Shown here in pieces: positions 41,801 through 47,910 of a DNA stretch of 64,000 nt (position 1 is its first letter; every line of letters starts with the position of its first letter). The notes beneath the pieces are model-generated. The model saw nothing but the letters and a program-made list of their open reading frames with translations, did not search any database and was not told the origin of the DNA. The DNA comes from Leptasterias polaris. Lineage: Eukaryota; Echinodermata; Asteroidea; Forcipulatida; Asteriidae. The position numbers and the translations under genes were made by a program. The stretch spans positions 3,720,001 to 3,784,000 of the forward strand of contig JAZGTN010000037.1 of assembly GCA_037783415.1 (NCBI GenBank), read 5' to 3'.

Positions 41801-44800
41801 GTTCAGGGTGACCATGTAAAAACATGATTTATTTCAAGTAGGATCACATCAAATACTTGCATTTGATATCAAATAATAAACCACAAGGGAAACTGACTGG
41901 GTAAATTTTTAAATGATTTTGGGTTGAACAAAGAAAAATTGACTAGAGCGGGATTTAAACCAACGACCTCCGGTTTAACGTGCCGGCGCTCTACCAGATA
42001 CTTGCATTTGACACACGCATGTGCTTAGCATCCTGATATGCACCCTATACAAGTGCCATACAAGGTCAACAAAATAAAAATAAAGTGTGTATGCAAATCA
42101 GTCACTATGGAGAGCCAATCATCGTAGTTTGTCGGTACATCCCTACCAGGGGTTTGTGACAAGAGATATTTTTCTCAGCGGAAAGCTATCGTTACACAAA
42201 TTTCCTGCTTAATCAGCTGAATAAAATTGGGCTCTGGTGTCCAGCCAATGTACATGTATACAAGTATTGTAAATGGTTTTTTTACCTTATAAGTATTGTT
42301 CTTGTATGTTTTTTCTTTAGATTCCTTTTTATTTTGCACACTGCGGGACAAAGAATTTCGTGTTGTTTTATACCAATGTGACCAATAAATAAATGAATGA
42401 ATGAATAAATGTATGAATTGATACGGCTTGCTGCTCTTGGTAGCAAGGCTAAAATCACCACAACTCCTCAGAGAGTTTGTACAATTCTCAGAATGTAATT
42501 TCAGTTGAATATGAATGAATAACATATTGATGTCCACAAAATGCAGCATTTTTCAAAATGTAAATTAATGTCAACCGAGCAAGACCAGGGAAGGCCCCTT
42601 TTCTTTGTAGGGAATATTTAGTCTTGTTACTGATCTCAGCTTCATTTATTTCATGCCAGGGGTGGGGTGCTTGAACCCGAGGGTACCGTGGAGATTAAAT
42701 TCCGCAAGAAGGACCAAGTGAAGTTGATGCGTCGGATTGACCAGACGTGTATTTCTCTGCTGATTCAGATCGCAGCAACGGGTGTAAACAGAGAGGAAAA
42801 GGCTGGTGAGTTAACCCTCATGAGACCAAACTTGCTTAGCTCAACTACAAAAGTTCCTTAGCAGAAACAGGGCCGAATTTCATAGAGCTGCTTATAAGCA
42901 CAAAAAGTAGCTAAGCACAACAGAGTTATGCTAATTCCAGAATGCGGTTACCAGCCAAAAAACCATGTCACATGTAACATCTTTGACAGGTGTCCTGCTC
43001 ATTTTTCTCAGCGGAAAGTTATCGTTACACACACTTACTGCTTAAGCAGCTGAATAAAATTGGGCCCTGGTCACCAGCCAAAGTACTTTGTTGTTTGTAT
43101 TACTTGTGACTGGTTCCCTTAAAATGTTTGCTACAAAGCATAAATGGATTTCTTGCGCAAAACAACTTGTACATTATTTGTGAGTGGTTCCGTGCAAAGC
43201 AGGCAAGTTTATTTGCAGGTGTTTTCTGCCGATCGTTGAAATTTTGTTATGATCTACCTAGACACAGCTGTTTTTGCTGATCGAGTAACATTTTCTGTAT
43301 GCCGGAAATGCATGGGAAAAATTTAAGCTGCAACTTTGTTTCTTTGGAAGAAAGAAGTTGTTAACTCATCAGGTGACTCTTGTGACCTATTTCGGCAGGA
43401 GGGGCTTGAGTCAATCAGCCCCAATATCAGTGTAAATCCAGCTTGTGTCTGCAATGGTTTAAAAGCCATGCAACAGTTTATCATTATTGGTGAAAAACTA
43501 AGCAGTTTTCATTGAACTATCATTTTTCTCGTCAGCTTTGGAGAAGAAGTTGAAGGATCGTGAGGAATTCTTACTACCGATCTACCACACCGTGGCTGTG
43601 AACTTTGCTGATCTTCATGATAGAGCAGGAAGAATGCAAGAGAAACAAGTCATCTCGGTAAGTACAGCGGGATTGTTCAGTTCTAGATTTGTGTCTTCAG
43701 GCCTCAAGCCCTTAGCCAAGTCAATTTCGCAAATGTTGCCAATGTTGCGTGTCGTGACCGAGTGGTTTACAGCACCGGACTCGAGCTCTGGTGTTTATGA
43801 TCAGCAGAGTATGAGCATTTGTGTTTCGTCCTTCGGATAGCACATAAAGACGTCGGTCCCTTGTGTTGTGTAATGCATGTAAAAGAACCCAATCACTAAG
43901 AGAAGGTGTTTGCCCCAGTGTTTCTGGCAGTGGTTGCTGAATGCGCCGCAGCACCCTGTTAACTCTTTAAACAAATTGTTTAGTCCCCTTTGTCAATTTA
44001 TTATTTAATTTTTTTAGTTCTTGGTTTTTCTGTTTACAGGCAGTTCCTTGACAAGCCCTGTTTTGGAACATGACTTCTCATAATCTAAGTCATTGTATCC
44101 TCTAATTGTGAATGTTAGTGGGAAAATATATGTTACTTTGAATTTAATTGAACCCACTTGCCCTCCAGATGAAACTCAACTGATAGTCTTGAATTTGATT
44201 TTTCCAGGACATCCTCCATTGGAAGACCTCGCGACAGTTCTTCTACTGGCGTCTTCGTCGTCTGCTCCTTGAGAACAAGATGTGTGAGCGGATCCAAGAG
44301 GTGAACAAGAAGCTGTCCAGAGGGGAGGTGTTTGCCATGCTGAGGAGAATCTTTGTAGAAGACAAGGGTACAGTCAATGTGAGTAAACAAAGTAGTTGAT
44401 TTGTTGATTGAATCCACACAGTCAACGCGAGTTTACAAATTGGTTGATTTGTTTATTGTATCCACTTGTGAGTTTACAAAGTAGTTGATTTTTGTATTGT
44501 ATTCACACAGTCAATGTGAGTACACAAAGTAGTTGATTTAGTTGTATCCAAATATCAATGTGAGTACACAAAGTAGTTGATTTAGTTGTATCTATACATC
44601 AATGTGAGTACACAAAGTAGTTGATTTAGTTGTATCCAAATATCAATGTGAGTACACAAAGTAGTTGATTTAGTTGTATCCAAATATCAATGTGAGTACA
44701 CAAAGTAGTTGATTTAGTTGTATCTATACATCAATGTGAGTACACAAAGTAGTTGATTTAGTTGTATCCAAATATCAATGTGAGTACACAAAGTAGTTGA

Positions 44801-46761
44801 TTTAGTTGTATCTATACATCAATGTGAGTACACAAAGTAGTTGATTTAGTTGTATCTATACATCAATGTGAGTACACAAAGTAGTTGATTTAGTTGTATC
44901 CAAATATCAATGTGAGTACACAAAGTAGTTGATTTAGTTGTATCTATACATCAATGTGAGTACACAAAGTAGTTGATTTAGTTGTATCCAAATATCAATG
45001 TGAGTACACAAAGTAGTTGATTTGTTTATTGTATGCATACAGTCAATGTGAGTATACAACATAGTTGATTTGCTTGTTTTATCCACACAGTCCATGTGAG
45101 TATACAAAGTAGTTGATTTAGTTGTATCTATACATCAATGTGAGTACACAAAGCGGCGGATTGTTTAGATCGGTTTGTCTAGTATCCACACTAACTAGTT
45201 ACAAACGAGTGGTTAGGCAATAGTAGTTGATTTTTTTAGCTGTATCCACACATCAACAAAATAAAATCTAGTGCACAGGCTGTAATTCTATCAACTGAAC
45301 ATTTATAAATGGTGGAGGAGATTTACAAAGAGGATATTTCCACAAACCATCCACCAGAACTTGTTGATTTTGCTCTTCTCATCCATAAGGTTTATCGCGA
45401 TTCCAGAACCGCAATGCATCATGGGAGGGCATAGGGGGCAAATGCATACCGCAGTACACGATGTTCGCAGGCATGGCCTAGGCCCTGTGTAAACTAAAAA
45501 AGTTAACAAGCTTATGATTTGAACGTCGCAACAATTTTATAAACAACACAGTCGGTCGTCGTGCGCCCAGGCTACCGATTTCCCGGGTTGCCCCCTTTTA
45601 CTACACCCGACATGCTTGGCAAAACAGCGCCCTCTCTTGGTATTTTGCTAATCGCGATAAACCTTATGGGGATAGTGGATCTAAAGGGAGAGGAGACAAC
45701 ATCCAAATGCCATTTTTGCTATTCATCCAATGAAATTGTTCTTTTCACAGTCTTATCTCTGGGAGGACAATAAAGCTGCCTCTGATTGGTTGTTGGATCA
45801 AGAGAGACAGGAGAGAGAAGATAGTCAGTCGGCCATCTTGGACAACATCAAAGCCATCAAGAGAGATCAAGTTATACAGCACATCAGAAAGTAAGTCATA
45901 TCAGATTTCTGAGAATAACTCCTTTCTTGAGTAGACACAGGCCCATGTCAACATCAACATAAAGAGAAACTGTCATTGTGTCAGTGCTAAATCACCAAAG
46001 GTAGCACTTGCATTGCGCGGGAGTTGAAATTGTCCAAAATTGTCAAAGCGTTCCATCTCATTTAAAATAGCCCGAATGTACACAAAAAACAAGTACAGGC
46101 CGAGATACATTTTTGCACGGAGCATTTTTCGTGCCAGATACAACGTTTTTGCGAAATCAAGATACAACATTCTTACACTGACGTAAGGCTTTGTAGTTGT
46201 TGGTGTAGTGGCTGGCTTAAAGAAGAAAATAAGCGTACCAAAAGCGGCAGTTTTGCTAATTATATCAAAGCGCTTTGCTTGATTAAAAGAGAGTAAGCAC
46301 ATGAGCAGCAGTTTTGACAACATTACAAATGCTGTACTTTGTCTTGATTCAAATAGCATACCAGTACTGAGCAGCAGTCATGACAAATGTTGCACCTTAT
46401 CTTGATTCAAACCTAGTTAGAAATACTAAAGCATGCATGCCACAGTTTTGCTAAACTGCACCAATGCTATGTTTTAGTGCATTGTATGTTGGTTTTTTTT
46501 GTTTTTTCACATTGATGTTTAATAAAATATCGTGTACTTGGTTATTTACTACTTGTCTGTGGATGGTAAAAACTCTTAAATTAATATTTATTGAGCGTGA
46601 GTTAATTCTAAGAATTTCATGTTTGATTCTAAAGGATAATTCAAGACAACCCGGAGGTTGCTATGGATTCCATTGTGCACATCAGTCAACAACTTAACCC
46701 TAATCAACGAACTGAGGCCATGAGGATACTATCCAAAATTGGATCACATGACTCCAGCTAG
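404..46761 (+). CDS. ACACA: Acetyl-CoA carboxylase, multidomain (5'-partial gene, spliced)
   Basis: Makes malonyl-CoA from acetyl-CoA, bicarbonate and ATP, the committed step of fatty-acid synthesis in the cytosol. I identified it by exon-by-exon similarity to animal ACC1. Exons read: 404-473, 1474-1637, 2979-3129, 4441-4544, 5659-5886, 6301-6495, 7053-7143, 7609-7755, 9152-9340, 10660-10757, 11563-11776, 13090-13317, 13855-13944, 14394-14512, 17054-17077 (microexon), 20815-20943, 23999-24080, 24635-24748, 25190-25288, 25813-25950, 26895-27062, 27687-27847, 29698-29806, 30512-30667, 31532-31597, 32121-32195, 32730-32861, 33659-33796, 34351-34471, 35645-35742, 36307-36417, 37110-37253, 37970-38090, 39137-39233, 40140-40236, 40699-40834, 41277-41454, 42660-42805, 43536-43657, 44208-44378, 45751-45890, 46635-46761. 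Every junction is AG/GT and phases agree throughout, giving 1828 codons plus stop. The human protein from the matching point (about residue 495) is about 1850 residues, so the 3' part is complete. No frameshift or premature stop was seen. The first about 490 codons and the promoter lie upstream of the window. Confidence 0.96.
482..855 (-). mobile_element. SINE family A copy (tRNA-Ser/Leu-like head)
   Basis: Read on the minus strand it starts GTGTCGTGGCCGAGCGG (box A), passes box B GGGTTCGAGTCCC, then GTGTCCTTGAGCAAGACACTT, and ends in an ATT microsatellite. This is the reference copy for family A. It lies in the ACC intron after the exon at 404-473. Confidence 0.8.
1029..1175. repeat. CAAGT-rich repeat element, also at 6029-6213
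   Basis: CCAGTGTTGTAATCAACTCA, then (AAGTC)n and ACTCGAGTC blocks. The inverted copy at 6029-6213 ends GGTTACAACACTGC. A decayed piece is at about 30300-30390. The end pair ACCAGTGTT / AACACTGCT suggests a TIR element that carries a pentamer satellite. Confidence 0.7.
1704..2429. mobile_element. TIR element, about 726 bp, no transposase
   Basis: The left end GACTCACTAATAGACTGTGC and AAGTCTCGCACATATTCGAAC pairs with the right end at 2388-2429 (reverse complement GTCACTCTATAGACTGTGC...). The TIR is about 40 bp at roughly 80% identity. It is a non-autonomous DNA transposon in an ACC intron. Confidence 0.7.
3838..4065 (+). pseudogene. LINE 3' end (RTE-like reverse transcriptase C-terminus)
   Basis: Reads [20 protein letters not shown], then [14 protein letters not shown]. 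The RRRGRPRTTW...AQDR-x-x-W pattern is the usual C-terminal tail of LINE polyproteins. It ends in a GAT microsatellite (4050-4063), as RTE-type elements do. It is 5'-truncated. Confidence 0.75.
4844..4999. mobile_element. 156-bp foldback MITE
   Basis: ACCGATCCATTAAGCCCCGC at the left and GGGCGTGGCTTAATGGATCGGT at the right. The arms match across about 60 bp, including GACCAATCACA(G/A)CCGCG. A half copy is near 49330. Confidence 0.8.
5154..5460 (-). pseudogene. LINE 3' end, minus strand
   Basis: Minus-strand peptide [20 protein letters not shown] resembles the EDR-x-x-W-R block at the end of LINE reverse transcriptases. Only the last about 70 residues can be followed. Confidence 0.6.
6301..6495 (+). 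other. ACACA: ACC: biotin carboxyl carrier domain exon
   Basis: This exon encodes [17 protein letters not shown], then the carrier-domain hairpin with E-V-M-K-M-V-M. The biotin-accepting lysine codon is AAG at 6458-6460, residue 292 of the partial protein read here; the human equivalent is about Lys786. The swinging biotin carries CO2 from the biotin carboxylase site to the carboxyltransferase site. The carrier fold continues in the next exon (7053-7143), which starts with [14 protein letters not shown]. Confidence 0.96.
8219..8464. repeat. 41-bp tandem repeat, 6 copies
   Basis: Unit TACTGTAAATTATGTGCAATTCAGCTTTTAGCTGCGATGCA with a few substitutions. It includes the palindromic AGCTTTTAGCT. 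It is in the ACC intron following the exon at 7609. Confidence 0.93.
8469..8625 (-). mobile_element. SINE family B 5' part
   Basis: On the minus strand: GATCCCTGGCTATATGGCAGT, GTTGAGAGACTTCTGACTGC, AGGGAGACCGCC, GCTAGATGGCTCAGTTGGTAG. A roughly 110-bp leader precedes the tRNA-like box A, so the tRNA part is internal in this family. Confidence 0.7.
8831..9100 (-). mobile_element. SINE family A copy
   Basis: Box B is visible as GGGACTCGAACCCACAC on the + strand, and the head ends in GGCTACGACACC. The tail is (AAT)n at 8831. It stops 51 bp before the exon starting at 9152. Confidence 0.8.
9491..9688. mobile_element. MITE family F1 (foldback, CAGGGCNCAATTTNATA ends)
   Basis: CAGGGCACAATTTTATAGAG at one end and TTTATGAAATTGTGCCCTG at the other, with the arms matching through CTGCTTAAGCA. 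Related copies or fragments are at 6640-6850, 10826-10975, 16431-16500, 27480-27655, 37765-37908, 42169-42238, 42868-43069, 60632-60823, 62105-62290, 62600-62774 and 63711-63888. It is the commonest repeat in the window. Confidence 0.85.
9734..9908. mobile_element. 175-bp TIR MITE (ATAGACCTTATGCAC ends)
   Basis: ATAGACCTTATGCAC at the left and GTGCATAAGGTCTAT at the right. A related, more decayed copy sits at about 47930-48066 (GCGCTGCGCACAGGACAGGC and GTGCATATAAAGGTGTAT). Confidence 0.75.
9983..10148. repeat. Long near-perfect palindrome, 77/76-bp arms
   Basis: The left arm 9983-10059 (starts GGGAATAAAAGGGTAGCGAC) and right arm 10073-10148 are reverse complements, apart from one mismatch and one indel near CCTTGCAGGG / CCCTGCCGG. 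The loop is 13 bp (TCGCCTTCGGCTC). Each arm contains TTAAACGGCCGTTTAA, itself a palindrome. Part of the arm recurs at about 10484-10525, so it belongs to a larger foldback element. Confidence 0.9.
11394..11541. mobile_element. MITE family F2 (CAGGGCTCGATTTCACAAAG ends)
   Basis: TIRs CCAGGGCTCGATTTCACAAA and TTTGTGAAATCAACCCCCCTGG, core AAGTGTGATGTCACAATACA. Further copies are at 31640-31770 (decayed) and 49979-50124 (intact). This copy ends 21 bp before the acceptor of the exon at 11563. Confidence 0.8.
11777..13089 (+). other. ACC intron, mostly unique AT-rich sequence
   Basis: Apart from the duplicated block at 12239-12333, nothing is recognised. The same holds for 17078-18182, 19610-20640, 25951-26894, 31770-32120, 32196-32729, 34971-35644, 35743-36306, 36418-37109, 38091-38370, 39754-40139 and 45891-46634. 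All of these are non-coding introns on both strands as far as can be read. Confidence 0.6.
12239..12333. repeat. About 46-bp duplicated block
   Basis: GTGTGGTTTTTGTGTAATTT, CATGACGGAACACGGTTC occurs twice in a row with two substitutions. Confidence 0.8.
13555..13790. mobile_element. Two SINE family B copies, head to head
   Basis: The minus copy (13555-13670) reads CCAGAGCGGGATTTGAACCTCC on +. The plus copy (about 13671-13790) has CAGCTCAGTCGGTAG, then GTCGTTGGTTCAAATCGCGC. They meet at about 13670 and would form a long hairpin in ACC pre-mRNA, 65 bp before the exon at 13855. Confidence 0.8.
14520..15076 (-). mobile_element. SINE family A copy with an internal triplicated 90-bp block
   Basis: Starts just after a donor (14513) with (AAT)n and a body TAGTGTTTTTT...AAAGCGCTT, and ends in CCAGCCACAACACGCC (tRNA head). 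The middle segment is triplicated at 14754-15013. Confidence 0.75.
14754..15013. repeat. 90-bp tandem repeat, about 3 copies, inside SINE A
   Basis: CCCACCTGAAGGATAA recurs at 14754, 14844 and 14934, exactly 90 bp apart. Because 90 is divisible by 3, both strands stay open and give false ORFs of 101 and 116 codons with a repeating [19 protein letters not shown] peptide. Confidence 0.9.
15383..16427. mobile_element. About 1.04-kb TIR element
   Basis: TTAAAGTCACCTGG at the left, CCAGGTGCCTTTAA at the right. Internal inverted pairs also occur, such as GTGATGTCAATCGAGG (15539) with CCTCGATTGACGTCAC (16247). The core is GC-richer than the introns and has no convincing ORF. Confidence 0.7.
16827..16970. 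mobile_element. 144-bp foldback MITE
   Basis: Arms of about 50 bp: ACACTAGGTGGCAGCAGACTT / AAGTCAACTGCCACCTAGTGT, plus ACCAGGT / ACCTGGT. It lies 83 bp upstream of the 24-nt microexon. Confidence 0.8.
17054..17077 (+). other. ACACA: 24-nt candidate alternative microexon of ACC
   Basis: A polypyrimidine tract and TAG acceptor precede exactly 24 nt, followed by a GTAAAA donor. It enters and leaves in phase 2 (AG|T...AG|), so it can be skipped or included without a frameshift, adding 8 residues (STVTSPRT in this phase). Mammalian ACC-alpha is known to have an alternatively spliced 24-nt exon just upstream of Ser-1200. This one has the same length and position. Real use is not proven here. Confidence 0.65.
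18183..19189. repeat. 77-bp satellite, 13 copies, with a CRE palindrome per unit
   Basis: Unit TAGTGTGCAAAGCTAGGCCC...GACGTCACACGAGGCTA. Eleven 77-bp units and two 80-bp units (extra TGA after GACGTCA) sum exactly to 1007 bp. Units look identical otherwise. Each contains TGACGTCA. Confidence 0.95.
19190..19410 (-). repeat. Interspersed repeat shared with 38745-39015 (opposite strand)
   Basis: AGTGGTCCGCTGGCTAAATGCC and GACAAGCTAACTGGTCCTGC here correspond, reverse-complemented, to GGACCAGTCAGCTTGTC and GGCATTTGGCCAGCGAACCACT at 38745-39015. The type is unknown. Confidence 0.65.
20641..20773. repeat. Perfect 57-bp inverted repeat with 19-nt loop
   Basis: 20641-20697 is the exact reverse complement of 20717-20773 (outer end ACATTATCCAGGTTCCGGGG, inner end GAGTAAAAA). 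The loop is GAATTTGTGAAATTTCTGG. It ends 41 bp before the ACC exon at 20815. Confidence 0.95.
20949..21300. repeat. GATT/GATG microsatellite region
   Basis: Runs of GATT at 20955-21010 and 21150-21300, the latter grading into GATTGATG and GATCGATG. A sister (GATT)n run is at 23819-23900. They produce false ORFs rich in Ser-Ile-Asn or Ile-His-Gln. Confidence 0.9.
21457..23757. mobile_element. 2.3-kb composite TIR element (TTTCACTAA ends)
   Basis: CCAGGGGCCGATTTCACTAA at 21457 and TTAGTGAAATGGGCCCCAGG at 23738-23757 are inverted repeats. A second internal boundary near 22735 (AAAATGGTGGTCTGACTAAC) mirrors CACTAACCAGGCCTTCATTTTA at 21470, so two related elements seem to abut. The second is packed with GCGATG/CATCGC motifs. 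A 116-codon ORF at 22271-22621 has no recognisable domain. Confidence 0.65.
24250..24545. mobile_element. Two SINE family D copies, head to head
   Basis: Minus copy 24250-24418 (GAATTCGAACCCACAATC on +) and plus copy 24433-24545 (GTGGTCTAGTGGTAAAAC, GTGGGTTTGAATCCCACTC). Both carry the tail CTG(T/C)GGATT...TTTT(T)NCAGGACTC. A tail fragment of the family is also at 30838-30895. The plus-copy tail mimics a splice acceptor. Confidence 0.75.
24836..25046 (-). mobile_element. SINE family B copy, near full length
   Basis: + strand: GGGTGAACAAAGAAATTTACT, GGGATTTGAACCTGCGACCTC, TAGCCCTATAAATGATGGCC, then AACTAGGGATCACACCCAAG. It includes both the tRNA-like and leader parts. Confidence 0.78.
25314..25412 (+). 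mobile_element. SINE family A head fragment
   Basis: GTCGTGGCCGAGCAGTCAAG (box A), then GGTTCGAGTCCCAGTC (box B) and GACACTCCC. It is only the tRNA-like part, 26 bp after the ACC donor at 25289. Confidence 0.7.
27115..27456 (-). mobile_element. SINE family A copy
   Basis: The + strand shows GATATAGTGCATTTTACAAT, CATTGGGCCAATAACATT, TCTTGCTCAAGCACACAAG, GGGATTCGAACTCACACC and CTTGGCTATGACACC. It is close to the copy at 30990-31335. Confidence 0.8.
27869..28064 (+). mobile_element. SINE family C copy, 5' part
   Basis: GGGTTGGCGTAGTGGTGTC (box A) and CCTGGTTCGAATCCCTCTGG (box B), then GGTTTTCCCTGGGCTAAT. The expected tail (CTCTCTCCATGAAGCTCTTGG) is found only at about 28975, suggesting a roughly 0.9-kb insertion in between. 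Confidence 0.7.
28065..28945. mobile_element. Insertion of unknown type splitting SINE C
   Basis: About 880 bp of AT-rich sequence with no ORF and no repeat family I know. It lies between the two halves of a family C SINE. The boundaries are estimated from the intact copy at 62945-63150. Confidence 0.45.
29315..29512 (-). mobile_element. Truncated SINE family A copy
   Basis: Body only (GTAGCACTTTATAATGGTTT, ACTGGGTTCTTTTACGTGC, TTAAGTGTCTTGCT). The tRNA-like head is missing. Confidence 0.65.
30990..31335 (-). mobile_element. SINE family A copy
   Basis: Complete, from the (AAT)n tail at 30990 to the head CTCGGCCATGACACC at 31335. It includes box B GGGACTCGAACCCACACC. Confidence 0.82.
33968..34262 (+). 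mobile_element. SINE family A copy
   Basis: Head GTGTCTTGACCGAGTTG, then AGAGCACCGGACTCAAGCTC, box B GGTCGAGTCCCAGTCGTGAC, and a body to about 34262. It lies between the exons at 33659 and 34351. Confidence 0.78.
34701..34970. repeat. 30-bp tandem repeat, 9 copies
   Basis: TCTTATAATT ATTATGATCT (then ATTTTTTATT) nine times with one substitution. The period is divisible by 3, so it creates a false hydrophobic ORF. Confidence 0.95.
37262..37555 (-). mobile_element. SINE family A body, headless
   Basis: AATAATAATAGTGGCTTCTTATATAGCGCTC starts 9 bp after the donor at 37254. The body continues with ACTGGGTTCTTTTACGTGCA to about 37555, without the tRNA-like head. A second tail fragment lies at 37672-37745. 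Confidence 0.65.
39316..39375. repeat. 10-bp tandem repeat, 6 copies
   Basis: AAGCTTTGGT repeated exactly six times in the ACC intron after the donor at 39234. Confidence 0.95.
39518..39735 (+). mobile_element. SINE family B copy with probable target-site duplication
   Basis: GGGCTAGATAGCTCAGTTGG (box A) and GTTGGTTCAAATCCCGCTC (box B), ending TTTCTTTGTTCAACCC. It is flanked by GAATTCAAATTTACACGG (39500-39517) and GAATTCAAATTTAAACGG (39736-39753), an 18-bp direct repeat with one mismatch. Confidence 0.8.
40360..40590 (-). pseudogene. LINE 3' end (jockey/CR1-like), minus strand
   Basis: Minus strand reads [20 protein letters not shown], then [10 protein letters not shown], like the SFFPRTIRLWNSLP...FK ending of many non-LTR reverse transcriptases. 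It is the same family as 49087-49300. Confidence 0.7.
41867..41997 (-). mobile_element. 5'-truncated SINE family B with exact 14-bp TSD
   Basis: Flanked by ATACTTGCATTTGA at 41853-41866 and 41998-42011. The copy ends inside the tRNA-like head at CTACCAG, so the leader is lost. It interrupts another repeat that also occurs near 38380-38690. Confidence 0.85.
42868..43069. mobile_element. MITE family F1 copy
   Basis: CAGGGCCGAATTTCATAGAG to TGAATAAAATTGGGCCCTG, 202 bp with both ends intact. It lies in the ACC intron after the donor at 42806. Confidence 0.85.
43747..43965 (+). mobile_element. SINE family A copy with internal deletion
   Basis: GTGTCGTGACCGAGTGGTTT, CACCGGACTCGAGCTCTGG, then TCGTCCTTCGGATAGCACAT and GTAAAAGAACCCA. 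The box B region is deleted, so it is no longer transcribable from its own promoter. Confidence 0.75.
44371..45150 (+). repeat. 44-bp minisatellite that repeats an ACC 5' splice site
   Basis: Unit TCAATGTGAGTACACAAAG, TAGTTGATTTAGTTGTATC, with CAAATA or TATACA at the end. The first unit is the real exon end plus donor (CAGTCAAT|GTGAGTAAAC at 44371). About 18 TCAATGTGAG-like copies follow up to 45145; the core 44545-45030 has a strict 44-bp period. Confidence 0.93.
45384..45668. mobile_element. 285-bp MITE with perfect 19-bp TIRs
   Basis: CATAAGGTTTATCGCGATT at 45384-45402 and its exact reverse complement at 45650-45668. GC-richer than the intron around it. It ends 82 bp before the ACC exon at 45751. 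Confidence 0.85.
46635..46761 (+). other. ACACA: ACC: last coding exon and stop codon
   Basis: Reads [20 protein letters not shown] and onward, and ends ...[16 protein letters not shown], with TAG at 46759-46761. The human protein ends in a similar but different way after the RILS block. The last codons (GSHDSS-stop) lie inside the first unit of a tandem repeat that continues into the 3' UTR. Confidence 0.93.
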
Positions 46762-46942
46762 ACCAATCAGCTGTGGTCATTGGATCACAAGATTCTAGCT
46801 AGACCAATCAGCTGATGGCCATTGGATCATTTGACTCCAACTGGACCATCAATAGTGGCCATTGGATCACATGACTCCAGCTTGACCAATCAACTAATGG
46901 CCATTGGATCACATGACTCCAGCTACACCATCAGCAGTGGCT
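46739..46942 (+). repeat. 40-42-bp tandem repeat spanning the ACC stop codon, 5 copies
   Basis: Unit TTGGATCACATGACTCCAGC, TAGACCAATCAGCTGATGGCCA. The first copy encodes the C-terminal GSHDSS and the TAG stop, and the rest lie in the 3' UTR. Confidence 0.9.
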
Positions 46943-47629
46943 GTTTTGCTGAATGCTCGGCTGTATCCAAATTTTGCAGCTACAGCTAAAGCTACGACTG
47001 GTGCTAATAGTATTGCTGAGGACAAACTGTACTTCAGCACATGGCGTGGAAATTTAGCCATAGCGATAGCTGTAGCCGCCAATTCAGACACAGCCCTAGT
47101 ATGGTGGGGGAACTTTTACATAGAGGTTCGAGCAGCCATCATGTATTACTCTTTTATTAAAATCAATGTATAACCAATATGAGGCTTGAAGGGGAAATAG
47201 TCTGGTTCCCGGGTATATTATCATAACTAATATGCATATTTTTAAATGCATACAGGGAACAAGACAGATCAAGTGATAAAGGTAAATTATCTTTGTATTG
47301 AGTCTGGCCTCGTTTTTCCCTGTTGAATTTACCTCAATGAGACAGTTGCAATTAACCCAAGGAAGTCAAGTCTTGTATTATTTTTTTATTTTTTTTATTA
47401 AATGTTTAAGTTAATTTACACTGACTAGAATTGACCAAATAGTCTGAGTTTACATAATTTTTTTGGAATTTGAAGTCCCAGTATTCATTGTGTACAGGGT
47501 AAAGCTAGTGGCAGTTTTACGCAATTACTGACTGAAAATATTACACCAGAAGAGAAAGCAAAATGTGACATCAAAAACAATGCCTTAAAATTGTTTGTCT
47601 GCAGGCATCTCATAAATTAAACGCAGCAC

Positions 47630-47910
47630 TTTTTTTTTTTTCTTTTTTTTTTATGAGATATCGCCTTACTCACAAGGCCACGGACGGCCACTCAAGGTGA
47701 GGGCTACACATAACTGATTTGGGCTATCGACCCAAATCAATTGACACCAGGGACACGTTGCCTCCTACTCCTGGGGCTGAAACAGGGTTATCCCCCTTCA
47801 CAGTCCTTAAGGATGTAGGCATGGGTATCATCCACTAGGAGCGTGTCTGGTAGAGCAGAATGCACTACCTTCCCAACTTTTTCGAAGCAATTATGGTTAA
47901 GTGCCTTTCC
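47630..47910 (-). repeat. SINE-like relic
   Basis: Starts in a T-rich tract and has GATTTGGGCTATCGACCC and GAAGCAATTATGGTTAAGTG. The last block is shared with SINE family A bodies. No tRNA-like head is seen. Confidence 0.5.

Larger units (their letters stand above)
32121..44378 (+). other. ACACA: ACC: carboxyltransferase domain (N and C halves)
   Basis: Transfers the carboxyl group from biotin to acetyl-CoA. The N half includes [20 protein letters not shown], then [20 protein letters not shown] (32730-33796) and [17 protein letters not shown]. The C half includes [49 protein letters not shown] and [16 protein letters not shown] (37110-41454). All conserved blocks are present and in frame, so the enzyme should be catalytically competent. 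Confidence 0.93.

Noticed and set aside
46904..47173. 89-codon ORF after the ACC stop and its antisense partner
   Set aside because: It starts in the 3' UTR tandem repeat and matches nothing known; the Ala-rich composition arises from a local inverted repeat (GCTACAGCTAAAGC / GATAGCTGTAGC).
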